Below are positions 16,068-24,969 of a stretch of 64,000 nt of DNA, in pieces; position 1 is the first letter of the stretch; each line of letters starts with the position of its first letter. The position numbers were made by a program, and so were the translations under genes. This DNA is from Alpinimonas psychrophila (GTDB lineage Bacteria > Actinomycetota > Actinomycetes > Actinomycetales > Microbacteriaceae). Where the stretch lies: NCBI RefSeq assembly GCF_014137865.1, contig NZ_JACGWU010000006.1, positions 62,001-126,000 of the forward strand. Direction: 5' to 3'. A model generated the notes under the pieces. It was given only the letters and a program-made list of their open reading frames with translations. It searched no databases and had not been told where the DNA came from.

Positions 16068-17072
16068 TTAGTTCAGCGCGGCACAGGTATCGGTGTCGCC
16101 CTCGCCAACCAGATAAGCGCAGAACTCCGTGATGCTAGCGGTCGTGACCAGGCGACCCTGAAGCACGGTGTTGGCCTCAACAGCCTGCTTCTGCGCAACC
16201 TTGAACGAGATGGAGACAACCTGCTTGCCCAAAACAAAGGGCGATTCGGCGTTGGTGGAGTACATGGTGCCGGCCTTGACGGCGGCGAGCGCATCCCCAA
16301 TGCCATCATTGCCGACGACCTTCACGGTGCCAGCCAGACCACGAGCTTCGAGGGCTGCTACAACGCCCAGAGCCATCTCGTCGTTTGCGGCGTAGACACC
16401 CTGAATGTCGGGGTTGCCCTGCAGGATGTTGGTCATCACGTCAAGGGCGGTGCCGCGATCGAAGTCAGCGGACTGAACGGCCACAACCTCAATGTCGGGA
16501 AAAGCGGCGATGCCCTGGTTGAATCCTTTGCTGCGGTCTTGCGCAACACTGGTTCCCAAGATGCCCTGGATTTCGACGACCTTGCCCTTGCCACCAATTG
16601 CTTCGGCGAGTGACTTTGCTCCGTTTTCTCCGGCGGTGATGGCGTCATAGCCGATGAAGCTGGCGAGCGTTCCCGAGGAGGGCGCGCGGTCGAAGGCCAC
16701 AACCGGGATACCCGCCGTGTTGGCCTGCGCCGTGATGGTGGCGCCCGAGTCGCTGCCCACGGGATCGATGATGAGCACGCTGGGCGTCTTCGTCAGAGCC
16801 GTTGCCGAAAGGTCCAACGAGGTCTGGTCGGAGTTGTTAGCGTTTTGCACATCCAGGGTAATGCCCAGCTCAGCAGCCTGGGCTTCGGCACCAGCCGCGA
16901 CCGACACGAAGAACGGGTTGTTCAGCGTGCTGATCACGAGGGTGGCGCTCACGGGCGCGGCGCCTTCGCCGGTTGCCGCATCACTGGATGCACGATTGCA
17001 GCCAGCGAGGGATACTGTCATGGCCGCCGCGGTGACGACCAGAACGGACTTCGTTGCCCAATTCATTTTCAT
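16068..17072 (-). CDS. rbsB: Ribose-type ABC transporter substrate-binding lipoprotein
   Basis: The 334-residue protein has a lipoprotein signal with lipobox SLAGC and a Peripla_BP_4 (RbsB) body: STLNNPFFVSVAAGAEAQA, an IDPVGSDSG loop, VVAFDRAPSSG, and ANDEMALGVVAALEARG. It would deliver ribose to the RbsC/RbsA importer. The start at 17072 follows GGAG by 7 bases; an upstream ATG at 17084 overlaps that site and is less likely. It is the distal gene of the rbs operon. Confidence 0.9.
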   Translation of the reverse strand: MKMNWATKSVLVVTAAAMTVSLAGCNRASSDAATGEGAAPVSATLVISTLNNPFFVSVAAGAEAQAAELGITLDVQNANNSDQTSLDLSATALTKTPSVLIIDPVGSDSGATITAQANTAGIPVVAFDRAPSSGTLASFIGYDAITAGENGAKSLAEAIGGKGKVVEIQGILGTSVAQDRSKGFNQGIAAFPDIEVVAVQSADFDRGTALDVMTNILQGNPDIQGVYAANDEMALGVVAALEARGLAGTVKVVGNDGIGDALAAVKAGTMYSTNAESPFVLGKQVVSISFKVAQKQAVEANTVLQGRLVTTASITEFCAYLVGEGDTDTCAALN

Positions 17073-17102
17073 GTGGATCTCCATTGCTTTGTTGTGATGC
17101 GA

Positions 17103-18134
17103 TTAGTGGCGTGATGCCAGTTCGGGTTCTTGGGGGGTGGCGGGGGTACTCGGAGTAGCAGGTCGCTTGGGCCGCAGCGAGCCCAGCATTTTCCAGAGTC
17201 CGCGCATGAGGTCGGAGTTGCGGTCGAGGAACACTGCAAACAAGATGACGAATCCCTTGACGACTCCCTGTAGGAACGGTGAGACGTTCAGCAGGTTCAG
17301 CCCGTTGTCGATGACGCCCAGCAGAATGGCGCCGATAAAGGTTCCGATCAAGGCACCACGGCCACCGGCAAGACTGGTTCCACCGATGATGACAGCGGCA
17401 ATGGCAGCCAGCTCGAGGCCAGTTCCGGCCGTGGGCTGGGCCGTACCGAGGCGGGCCGTGAGAATGAATCCGGCGATGGAGGCCAGGATTCCGCTGATCA
17501 TGAACGCCAGAATCTTGACCCGATACACCTTGATTCCCGACAGGCGCGAGGCCTCGGCGTTGTCGCCGGTGGCATACACGTAGCGGCCGAAACGGGTGCG
17601 GGCGAGCAGCACGCCGAAGATGACAACGACGGCAAGCACAATCCATACCGGCATCGGAACATCCAGTGGTCGTGATTGCCCAATCGCCAAAAATCCTTCA
17701 TTTGCCACGCGGATGGGGTTACCTTGCGTGATGAAAAGCGTGAGCCCAGCCAAAACGGATGTCGAACCCAGCGTCGCGATGAACGAGGGCATGCGCAAGA
17801 AAGTAACGAGCACACCGTTGATCAGGCCAGCAAGTGCTCCGACCCCAAGGCCAACCGCGAGGCCGATCAGCAGCGGCTGCGTCTGCAGGGTGATGGCAGT
17901 GACGGCGCCCGAGATGCCAAGAACGGCACCGACCGAGAGGTCGATCTCGCCAATGATGATGACGAAGGTCTGCCCCGCGGCGAGCAGCGCCGTGACGGAT
18001 GTCGCCAGCAGCACGTTCAGCAGGTTTGGCCCGGTGAGAAATAGCGGTGTCGCAATGAACAAGATGAGCGACACAATGAGCAGCATCCACACGGCTCGCA
18101 GCTCACGGGCAGTTTTTAGAAGCGTCGATTTCAC
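17103..18134 (-). CDS. rbsC: Ribose ABC transporter permease
   Basis: The 343-residue membrane protein matches RbsC, with about ten hydrophobic helices, the IIGEIDLSVGAVLGISG motif near residue 60 and the IGGTSLAGGRGALIGTFIGA loop near residue 255. That loop contacts the ATPase in this family. It overlaps rbsA by 4 bases and precedes rbsB by 30 bases. The C-terminal 25 residues are a Pro/Thr-rich cytoplasmic tail. Confidence 0.93.
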   Translation of the reverse strand: MKSTLLKTARELRAVWMLLIVSLILFIATPLFLTGPNLLNVLLATSVTALLAAGQTFVIIIGEIDLSVGAVLGISGAVTAITLQTQPLLIGLAVGLGVGALAGLINGVLVTFLRMPSFIATLGSTSVLAGLTLFITQGNPIRVANEGFLAIGQSRPLDVPMPVWIVLAVVVIFGVLLARTRFGRYVYATGDNAEASRLSGIKVYRVKILAFMISGILASIAGFILTARLGTAQPTAGTGLELAAIAAVIIGGTSLAGGRGALIGTFIGAILLGVIDNGLNLLNVSPFLQGVVKGFVILFAVFLDRNSDLMRGLWKMLGSLRPKRPATPSTPATPQEPELASRH

Positions 18135-19624
18135 GCTGCACTCTCCAATGCGTATTCCAGTACTCGGTTTTGGGTCAGGTCATCACCGGTCAGCTCGGCA
18201 ACAACGTGGCCATGACGCATGACGGCGACACGATCGCTCATGGCCACCAGCTCTGGCAGGTCACTCGAGACGAGAATGATGGCCACCCCAAGCGCTGCCT
18301 GTTGGTTGATGATGCGATAAATCTCGGCCTTCGCCCCGATGTCGACACCACGGGTGGGTTCCTCCATCAAAAGGATGCGGGGGGCCGTCATCACCCAGCG
18401 GCCAAAGAGCACCTTCTGTTGGTTTCCGCCGGAGAGGGTTCCCACGGCAACCTCGGGCGAGGCGGCCTTCACGTTGAGGGCATCCATGATCGACCGCGTC
18501 TTGGTGCGTTCTTGGTGCAACTTGATGACGCCCGTGGGGCTCATCTCATCGAGTGAGGCGAGCGAAATGTTGTGGGCGACGGATTGCTGCAACAGCAGCC
18601 CTTCCGCCTGACGATCGGGTGTGATGTAGGCGATACCGACGTTCATCGCTGCTTGGGGCGAACCAATGGATACGGCTTTTCCCTTGACACTGATGCTGCC
18701 GGCGGTGACAGGTAAGAGCCCGAACAGGGAACGCAAGACACTGCCTTTGCCGCATCCCATGACGCCGCCGATGCCCAAGACTTCGCCCGCCTTGACCGAG
18801 AGAGTGACCCCGTGAAAATGCGTGCCGGAGGACAGCGACGTCATTTCGAGAACGACCTCTTCGGTGCCGTGCGATTCCTTGGGATAGAAGTCATCGAGCT
18901 CTTTTCCAACCATGGCCGTGACAACTTCGCGCTCCGTGAGCGTTGCGGCCGGCCCTTCGAGGGCGACCGTCCCGTTGCGCAGAACGATGATGCGGTCGGA
19001 GATTCGAAAGACCTCTTCGAGGCGGTGAGAGATGTAGATGATCGCGATACCGGATGCCCGCATGGCCTCAATCTGAGCGAAAAGACGTTCAGATTCCTGC
19101 TCATCGAGGGCTGCCGTAGGTTCATCCAGAATCAAAAGCTTTGTGTCGTGTGCCATGGATTTCGCGATCTCCAGCATCTGAAGTTCGCCAATGGACAGGG
19201 TCTCCGCCAGAGCGTGCGGGTCGACGTGCAAACCGATGCGGGCCATGAGCTCGGTGGCCTTCTTTGCCATGCGCTTCTTGCCCACAAACAGACGACCAAA
19301 GGTTCCGTGCTCGTCAAGAGTAAACATATTCTCGCTCACACTGAGGTGCGGAAAAATATTCTGCAGGAACTCCTGATAGATAACCCGGATGCCGTGCGCC
19401 ATCGCATCCTGCGGCTGCTTCAGCGTCACGGGCACGCCATCGATCAAGATCTGGCCCGAATCGGGGCGATAGGCTCCCGAAATCACGCGCGTCAGAGTGG
19501 ACTTGCCGGCACCGTTCTCGCCCACGAGAGCTAAGACCTCACCACCGTGCACTTCGAGAGTCACGCCCATCAGCACGGCCGTTTCACCGAAACTTTTATG
19601 AATATCGTTCAAGGTGATTTTCAT
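18131..19624 (-). CDS. rbsA: Ribose ABC transporter ATP-binding protein (duplicated ATPase)
   Basis: This 497-residue protein has two ABC domains, as usual for sugar importers of this group. The first has Walker A GENGAGKST near residue 36, signature LSIGELQMLEIAK and Walker B LLILDEPTAALD. The second has a degenerate Walker A (GVMGCGKGS) but a good signature LSGGNQQKVLFGRW and Walker B ILLMEEPTRGVD, with Glu replacing Asp. This asymmetry is typical of RbsA/MglA. It lies 10 bases after rbsD. Confidence 0.93.
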   Translation of the reverse strand: MKITLNDIHKSFGETAVLMGVTLEVHGGEVLALVGENGAGKSTLTRVISGAYRPDSGQILIDGVPVTLKQPQDAMAHGIRVIYQEFLQNIFPHLSVSENMFTLDEHGTFGRLFVGKKRMAKKATELMARIGLHVDPHALAETLSIGELQMLEIAKSMAHDTKLLILDEPTAALDEQESERLFAQIEAMRASGIAIIYISHRLEEVFRISDRIIVLRNGTVALEGPAATLTEREVVTAMVGKELDDFYPKESHGTEEVVLEMTSLSSGTHFHGVTLSVKAGEVLGIGGVMGCGKGSVLRSLFGLLPVTAGSISVKGKAVSIGSPQAAMNVGIAYITPDRQAEGLLLQQSVAHNISLASLDEMSPTGVIKLHQERTKTRSIMDALNVKAASPEVAVGTLSGGNQQKVLFGRWVMTAPRILLMEEPTRGVDIGAKAEIYRIINQQAALGVAIILVSSDLPELVAMSDRVAVMRHGHVVAELTGDDLTQNRVLEYALESAA

Positions 19625-19633
19625 CGCAGGCCT

Positions 19634-20038
19634 TTAGTACGCCACGCCGGCGATGAGGATGACGTTCGCATAGGAGGTGAACTCACCGCTGCGAACAGCG
19701 GCCCGTGACCCCACGGTGCGCTTCTTGAATTCCTCGTGCGGAATCAACTGCAGCATGACGCCGCGGGAAATCAAGCGGTCTTCCAAGGCCGCGAGCAGGT
19801 CGGGGCTGGCCTGTGCAATTTCTTCCGAGGCAATGGCGCCTTCAACAGCAAGTTCGGCCAGCACGGTGTCGAGCACGTCGAGAAAACCTGGGGTGCCGGC
19901 ACGCAACGCGAGGTCGACGCGTTCGACGCCAGCGGGGATCGGCAGGCCAGCATCCGTCACGACAATCTTCTCGGTATGCCCCATCTCGGAGATCACGCGG
20001 GACAGCTGGGCATTCAGTGTGGCGCCGTTATTTCTCAT
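19634..20038 (-). CDS. rbsD: D-ribose pyranase
   Basis: The 134-residue protein matches RbsD/FucU, which interconvert pyranose and furanose forms of ribose. It has LSRVISEMGHTEKIVVTDAG near the N-terminus (the His is the usual catalytic residue), GLPIPAGVERVDLAL, and the C-terminal SGEFTSYANVILIAGV. The ATG at 20038 overlaps the rbsK stop (ATGA). A longer reading upstream lies antisense to nothing but overlaps rbsK in another frame and is not supported. Confidence 0.93.
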   Translation of the reverse strand: MRNNGATLNAQLSRVISEMGHTEKIVVTDAGLPIPAGVERVDLALRAGTPGFLDVLDTVLAELAVEGAIASEEIAQASPDLLAALEDRLISRGVMLQLIPHEEFKKRTVGSRAAVRSGEFTSYANVILIAGVAY

Positions 20039-21051
20039 GCGATGGCCTCGGTCTTGATGGATGGGGTCGTGTTCGTTTGGGTCGTTGTCTGAAGAAGATC
20101 GTCGACCTCGGCGCGAAAGGGCAAACTCGGGGAGGCTCCGCGCCGGGTAACGGCCAGTGCTCCGGCCGCCATCGCGCTGCGCAGGGCAACATCGAGGGAG
20201 TCGCCACGGGCAAGACCGGCACCGAGATAACCGGCGAAGGCGTCTCCGGCCGCGGTGGTGTCGATGGCCGTCACGGTCAGCGCGGCGAAGACTGAGCTGC
20301 CGTCGGCGGTGACCAGAACTGCGCCAGCAGAGGCGAGGGTGATCAGTGCGGCACGCGTGCCACGGTCGAGGAACCATTGGCCGGCCCGGGTGGCGCTGGC
20401 AGCATCCGTCACCGCAGTACCCGTGATCGTCGCGGCCTCGGTTTCGTTTGGCGTGACGATGTCAACGCTCGCCCACACCTCGTCGGAAAGCGGAATAACG
20501 GGCGCTGGAGCAGGGTCGAGAACGGTGATCAGACCAGCGGAGCGGGCAAGCCTAATAGCGTGAAGGACCACGGGAGCCGGAACCTCCAGCTGAGTCAAAA
20601 GCACAGCCGCGGTGGGGCCGATGTCGCCCAGTGCCGCTGTTACCTGCTCGATACTCAGCGAGGAGTTTGCCTTGGGCACAATCACAATGTCATTTTCACC
20701 GGTGTCATCAACGCGGATGTGGGCGACCCCCGTTGCCCCCTCGACGATGCGCAGGTGCTCGGTCACAACTCCATCGGCGCTCAGGCCGTCGAGGACCAAA
20801 GCTTGAAAAGCATCCGTTCCAACACACCCGACAAGCTCCACGCCGGCCCCGGCACGGGACGCCGCAACCGCTTGGTTGGCGCCTTTACCTCCCAACACCA
20901 GAGTGACATCGTCACCGAAAATGGTCTCCCCGCGGCGGGGAAGACGAGGAGAAAAGGTGGTGACGTCGGCGGTGATGCTGCCGACGACAATGACACCCGT
21001 TCGCTTGGCTGACGCCAGTGCCGCTGCCTGTTCGTTGATGCTCGAAGTCAT
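20035..21051 (-). CDS. rbsK: Ribokinase
   Basis: The 338-residue protein is a PfkB-family sugar kinase. The N-terminal VVGSITADVTTFSPRLPRRGE and GGKGANQAVAASRAG segments bind ribose, and the C-terminal AIDTTAAGDAFAGYLGAGLARG carries the catalytic Asp and anion hole. It phosphorylates ribose at C5. It overlaps rbsD and rbsR by 4 bases at either end. Slight extra length comes from the first 18 residues and a Thr-rich C-terminal tail. Confidence 0.93.
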   Translation of the reverse strand: MTSSINEQAAALASAKRTGVIVVGSITADVTTFSPRLPRRGETIFGDDVTLVLGGKGANQAVAASRAGAGVELVGCVGTDAFQALVLDGLSADGVVTEHLRIVEGATGVAHIRVDDTGENDIVIVPKANSSLSIEQVTAALGDIGPTAAVLLTQLEVPAPVVLHAIRLARSAGLITVLDPAPAPVIPLSDEVWASVDIVTPNETEAATITGTAVTDAASATRAGQWFLDRGTRAALITLASAGAVLVTADGSSVFAALTVTAIDTTAAGDAFAGYLGAGLARGDSLDVALRSAMAAGALAVTRRGASPSLPFRAEVDDLLQTTTQTNTTPSIKTEAIA

Positions 21052-22100
21052 AAGGCTGTCGTTTCTTTTGGGGTTGTGGCACTCGAGATTGGGGTGCCAG
21101 AAGTTGTGGCAAGGGGAGCCGCGGTTGACTTACGTACAATGAGTTGCACAGGAAGAGTCATCACTTCTCCGGAGCGCGTACGGGTGCCTTGGATGCGGCC
21201 GAAAAGGAGTGTGGCGGCGCGGGAGCCTTGATCGTTGTCCCCGCGAGCGATGACGGTGAGGGGCGGTTGAAGCAGTTCTGCGAAGCTGAGGTCGTCGAAC
21301 CCGACGATCGACATCTGGGCTGGAACTGCCACATCCAGCTCGCGAAGGGCCTTGAGCGCGCCAATGGTCATCAGGTTATTGGCCACCACAACGGCCGTGG
21401 GACGGTTGGGAAGATTCCAGAGTTGACGCATCGCAGCATCGCCGCTCTCCTCCCGAAAATCCCCTTCGATCACGAACTCGGGGTGGTGATCGAGATTGCG
21501 TGCAGCGGAGGCGATGACGTAACCGGTGTGGCGGGCGCGGCCCGGAGTCGAGGTGAAAGGGCCGCTAATGAACGCGATCTGCGTGTGGCCGAGGGCGACA
21601 AGATGGTCAACGGCCAGAGTAATCCCGCCGATGTTGTCGACCAGAACACTGTCGTAGTTGGTGCTCGTCACTGAACGGTCAACAAGAACCACGGGCACGC
21701 TGGTCTTCGACAACGAAAGAATTGATTGATCTTCTTCGATGATGGGAGCGACGATGAGGCCGTCAACCCGCTTGATGAGGGCCTGAACGAGCGCCTCTTC
21801 TTGGGTCGGACTCTCGTCACTGTTTCCGAGAATGACGTCATAACCCTTGACGCGAGCCTGGTCTTCGATGCCGCGAACAAGTCCGGCGAAGAAGGGGTTC
21901 GTGATGTCAGGAACAACCACTCCGATGGCATTGTGACGACCGGTTTTCAGCGACCGAGCGATGGTGCTGGGGGTGTAGTCAAGGGCTTTAATCGCCGCCC
22001 GGATTGCGTCTGCTGTTCGCACCTTCTGTCCAGCAAGGAAGCGGGAAACGCTCGCCGTAGACACCCCGGCCGCGTCGGCTACGTCTTGTATATTCGCCAT
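21048..22100 (-). CDS. rbsR: LacI-family repressor of the ribose operon
   Basis: The 350-residue protein has a LacI helix-turn-helix (IQDVADAAGVSTASVSRFLAG, residues 4-24), a hinge helix near residue 50 and a ribose-binding-like effector domain with VVVPDITNPFFAGLVRGIE. It is the first gene of the rbs operon and overlaps rbsK by 4 bases. Palindromic operators lie immediately upstream, so autoregulation is likely. The ligand is inferred to be ribose from the operon. Confidence 0.9.
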   Translation of the reverse strand: MANIQDVADAAGVSTASVSRFLAGQKVRTADAIRAAIKALDYTPSTIARSLKTGRHNAIGVVVPDITNPFFAGLVRGIEDQARVKGYDVILGNSDESPTQEEALVQALIKRVDGLIVAPIIEEDQSILSLSKTSVPVVLVDRSVTSTNYDSVLVDNIGGITLAVDHLVALGHTQIAFISGPFTSTPGRARHTGYVIASAARNLDHHPEFVIEGDFREESGDAAMRQLWNLPNRPTAVVVANNLMTIGALKALRELDVAVPAQMSIVGFDDLSFAELLQPPLTVIARGDNDQGSRAATLLFGRIQGTRTRSGEVMTLPVQLIVRKSTAAPLATTSGTPISSATTPKETTAL

Positions 22101-22111
22101 TGAATCCCTAA

Positions 22112-22140
22112 CTGTAATCGATTACAGTAATCGATAACAG
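22112..22140 (-). promoter_or_regulatory. Two overlapping LacI-type operators before rbsR
   Basis: CTGTAATCGATTACAG (22112-22127) is a perfect 16-base palindrome with a central CG, typical of LacI-family sites. A second, imperfect copy, CAGTAATCGATAACAG, overlaps it at 22125-22140. The first lies 12 bases upstream of the rbsR start. TAACTG and CAGTTA flank the pair symmetrically. Confidence 0.8.
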
Positions 22141-22425
22141 TTATGTAATCACGGTATCCCCTGTTCTGTCAACACTCGGTCCCCAATCCCCGCCGCGTTG
22201 CCCAGACATTGCCCAGCCATTGCCCGTAACTCCACGTCTGGCACCTCGCGGTATCCCCACTCGAGCCACTAACGTTTGCGCCCGTTTAACGACAATCGCC
22301 GCGACCCCCATTTCTGGAAGCCGCGGCGATTGCGTTGAACGCTGTGTTGCAGTTTGATGTGTTGCAGTTTGATGTGTTGCAGGTTGCTGAGTTACAAAGT
22401 GCTGTGATGCGAAAAGCTGGACTAA
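22141..22425. repeat. Gap with an inverted repeat and a 15-base tandem repeat
   Basis: This 285-base gap separates rbsR from the helicase end and holds no convincing gene. CAATCGCCGCG (22293-22303) pairs perfectly with CGCGGCGATTG (22322-22332) around an 18-base loop; it may terminate the leftward helicase transcript, although no T-run follows. Next to it, TGTGTTGCAGTTTGA is repeated twice exactly at 22343-22372, with a third diverged copy to 22387. Confidence 0.7.
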
Positions 22426-24612
22426 CTAGACCGACGCGAGGATCTGGTCGACATCGCGGCCAGGCTGCGTCGGCAACATGTCTGCGCTGATCTCGGCGCG
22501 ACCGAGGAGCTCATCCATGCGACGCTGACGTGCCTTCGGAATGATCGTGACGACCGTTCCGCGCTTTCCCGCACGACCCGTGCGGCCCGAGCGGTGCATG
22601 TACGTTTTGTACTCATCGGGGGCATCGGCCTGAATAACGAGGTCAATGTCATCTACGTGGATGCCGCGTGCCGCAACATCCGTGGCCACCAAAACGTTAA
22701 CGCGACCGCTGGTGAGCAACTGCAAGTTGCGCGTGCGGCGGGCCTGGTTCAAGTCTCCGTGGAGGCTGGTGGCGGGGATTCCGACGTCTTCCAACGCATC
22801 CGCAAGCTGCTCGGCATAGGCGCGGGTACGTGCGAACACGAGTGTCTTACCGGGGCGGCGAACGAGTTGCTCGATGACAGCGGTCTTGTCGCGGTGCTCA
22901 ACGACCAATACCTTGTGCTCGATTGTGGAGGAAGCCTGGTCTTCACCGGCAACCTCATGAACGGCGGGGTTGTTCATGAACTCCTTGACCAATCCGGCAA
23001 CACCCTTATCGAGCGTGGCGGAGAAGAGAAGACGCTGACCCTTGGGGGCCGTCTGACGCAGGATGCGCTGAACGGGCTCGAGGAATCCGAGGTCGCACAT
23101 GTGGTCGGCCTCATCCAGAACCGTGATCGTTACCTTGGAAAGGTCAATCGCGCGCTGCTGGATTAGGTCCTCGAGGCGACCAGGGGTAGCAATGACAACG
23201 TCAACGCCACGACGCAGGCCCATGACCTGCTTGTGCTGGGGAACGCCACCGAAGATGGTGATTGTGTTCAGGCCAACCGAGCGGGCGATGGGCTGAATGG
23301 TGCGGTCAATCTGCATCGCGAGCTCACGCGTGGGAGCCAATATCAGGGCGCGCGGGGCACGAGCTGGCTTGCGGTCCTTGCCACCATCGTTCTCCATGAG
23401 ACGCTCGACGACGGGAGCACCGAAGGCGATGGTCTTGCCGGAACCTGTCTTGCCGCGACCCAAAACATCCTTGCCAGCAAGAACATCGGGGATCGTTGCT
23501 GCCTGGATGGGGAACGGCGAGGCCGCACCCATTGCTGCGAGCTGGCGGGTGATGTTGTCACCAATACCGAGGTCACCGAAGCTGACGCCTACGACATCGG
23601 ATGCCATCGTTGCTTGAGCTTCGAGACGCTCGAGAACGACGTCATCTTCTGGAGTGAAGCGTGTCTTCTCGTCACGGTTGGGGTAGAAGTCCGACGACGT
23701 GCGAGGTGGGCGATCGCTGCCGCCATTGCGGTCGAAGCGGGGACGTTCGGGGCGGTCGCCGCCACCGAATGAAGGCCGGTCGTTGCGGTCGTTACCAAAG
23801 GAGCGCGCGGGGCGATCTCCGAAGGAGGGACGCTCGGTGCGGTTCGGGCGATCGCCATAGGCTGCGGGACGGTCACCATACGCGGGACGCGAAGGAGTCT
23901 CACCGTAGGAGGGACGCTCGCCGCGAGGTGCGCGGTCCGTGGATGCTCCGCGATCGTTACGGTCACCATAAGAAGGTCGGTCTCCGCGAGGAGCGCGATC
24001 GCTCGTTGCGGGACGGTCACCATAAGAAGGTCGCGCCGGGCGGTCACCGTAGGAAGGACGGTCGCCACGGCCAGCCGAAGCACCACGATCGTTACGATCA
24101 CCAAATGGCGGGCGTGCGGGGCGATCGTTTCGGTCCCCGTAGGAGGGGCGGTCGCCACGAGGGGCGCGGTCGCCGAAAGCGGGGCGTTCGTTGCGGTCAC
24201 CATAAGAGGGACGTGCGGGACGGTCGCCGTACGAGGGGCGATCTCCGCGGCCAGCGGATGCTCCGCGATCATTGCGATCACCATACGAAGGACGCTCGCC
24301 GCGGCCAGCCGAAGCACCGCGGTCGTTACGGTCACCATAAGAAGGTCGTGCGGGGCGATCCCCGTACGAGGGGCGCTCGCTGCGGCCGGCGGATGCTCCG
24401 CGGTCATTACGGTCACCGTAGGAAGGACGCTCACTACGGGCATCGCGCTCGCCAGCATTCCAACGGTCCTTGCGAGGAGCGTCTTCCTGGGGGCGGTAAC
24501 CGCGGTGGCCTTCGATGCGGCTACCCGAGGTGGGGCCGGACTTTTTGGCACCGAAACGAGGTTCAAAGTTCTTTGCCGGACGGCCGCCGGCGGGCTTCTT
24601 GAAATTAGGCAT
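22426..24612 (-). CDS. DEAD-box RNA helicase with long repetitive RGG/YGDR N-terminal region
   Basis: The 728-residue protein contains a normal DEAD-box core from about residue 335: a Q motif (FPIQAATIPD), motif I GKTGSGKT near residue 386, PTRELA, motif II DEAD near residue 497, SAT near residue 527 and HRSGRTGRAG in the second RecA domain. Residues 57-290 are unusual: ten copies of PSYGDR plus several variants, spaced by NDRGASAGRG-type linkers, all rich in Arg, Gly, Asp and Tyr. Such tails often bind RNA and can drive condensates. The start at the MPNFKK methionine is chosen because upstream codons lack family character; no clear ribosome-binding site is seen. Confidence 0.9.
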   Translation of the reverse strand: MPNFKKPAGGRPAKNFEPRFGAKKSGPTSGSRIEGHRGYRPQEDAPRKDRWNAGERDARSERPSYGDRNDRGASAGRSERPSYGDRPARPSYGDRNDRGASAGRGERPSYGDRNDRGASAGRGDRPSYGDRPARPSYGDRNERPAFGDRAPRGDRPSYGDRNDRPARPPFGDRNDRGASAGRGDRPSYGDRPARPSYGDRPATSDRAPRGDRPSYGDRNDRGASTDRAPRGERPSYGETPSRPAYGDRPAAYGDRPNRTERPSFGDRPARSFGNDRNDRPSFGGGDRPERPRFDRNGGSDRPPRTSSDFYPNRDEKTRFTPEDDVVLERLEAQATMASDVVGVSFGDLGIGDNITRQLAAMGAASPFPIQAATIPDVLAGKDVLGRGKTGSGKTIAFGAPVVERLMENDGGKDRKPARAPRALILAPTRELAMQIDRTIQPIARSVGLNTITIFGGVPQHKQVMGLRRGVDVVIATPGRLEDLIQQRAIDLSKVTITVLDEADHMCDLGFLEPVQRILRQTAPKGQRLLFSATLDKGVAGLVKEFMNNPAVHEVAGEDQASSTIEHKVLVVEHRDKTAVIEQLVRRPGKTLVFARTRAYAEQLADALEDVGIPATSLHGDLNQARRTRNLQLLTSGRVNVLVATDVAARGIHVDDIDLVIQADAPDEYKTYMHRSGRTGRAGKRGTVVTIIPKARQRRMDELLGRAEISADMLPTQPGRDVDQILASV

Positions 24613-24969
24613 GGAGGAATTCTGGGTTAATGTTGTTGCATGGGCAGCGCACAAACGCGCCGCAAGAACCCGAGCAGTCTTTGGCCGGGACCGATTCACA
24701 CAGTGATGTTCACCAACAAGATTGTCGGGGAAACCGGCCCACCTGACTTACAAACCCATCCGCGCACAAACGCGCGGTATCAAGAGCCGACGTTCAAGCA
24801 TAACGGATGCCCGCCCAAAAACCTACAACGTGTTGTTTATGGTTTGCACGACCCTTGAAACCGGGAGCTGTGGACGGCGCAATAACCACATTCCCCATGC
24901 TTCGTAGAGTGGCGAGCACGCGCATCCGCTTGGATTCGTCATTGACCATCGTGCGAAAGTGGGCGTCAC
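24613..24969. other. Intergenic region between the divergent helicase and DUF3800 genes
   Basis: This 357-base stretch contains no convincing gene. It presumably holds the helicase promoter and 5' leader. The only structure seen is a short hairpin, CCGCGC-acaaac-GCGCGG, at 24760-24777. Short readings here lack any recognised family. Confidence 0.6.

Noticed and set aside
22594-23166. An open frame of about 190 codons on the plus strand inside the helicase gene
   Set aside because: It is antisense to conserved helicase motifs; the minus strand is clearly the coding one.
23740-24445. A CRISPR-like array in the helicase repeat region
   Set aside because: The repeats are in frame, vary in length and encode a low-complexity protein tail; there are no unique spacers of constant size.
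23661-24602. A long Arg-rich open frame on the plus strand opposite the helicase repeats
   Set aside because: It is the antisense image of the PSYGDR repeat region; its composition follows from the repeat and it has no family character.
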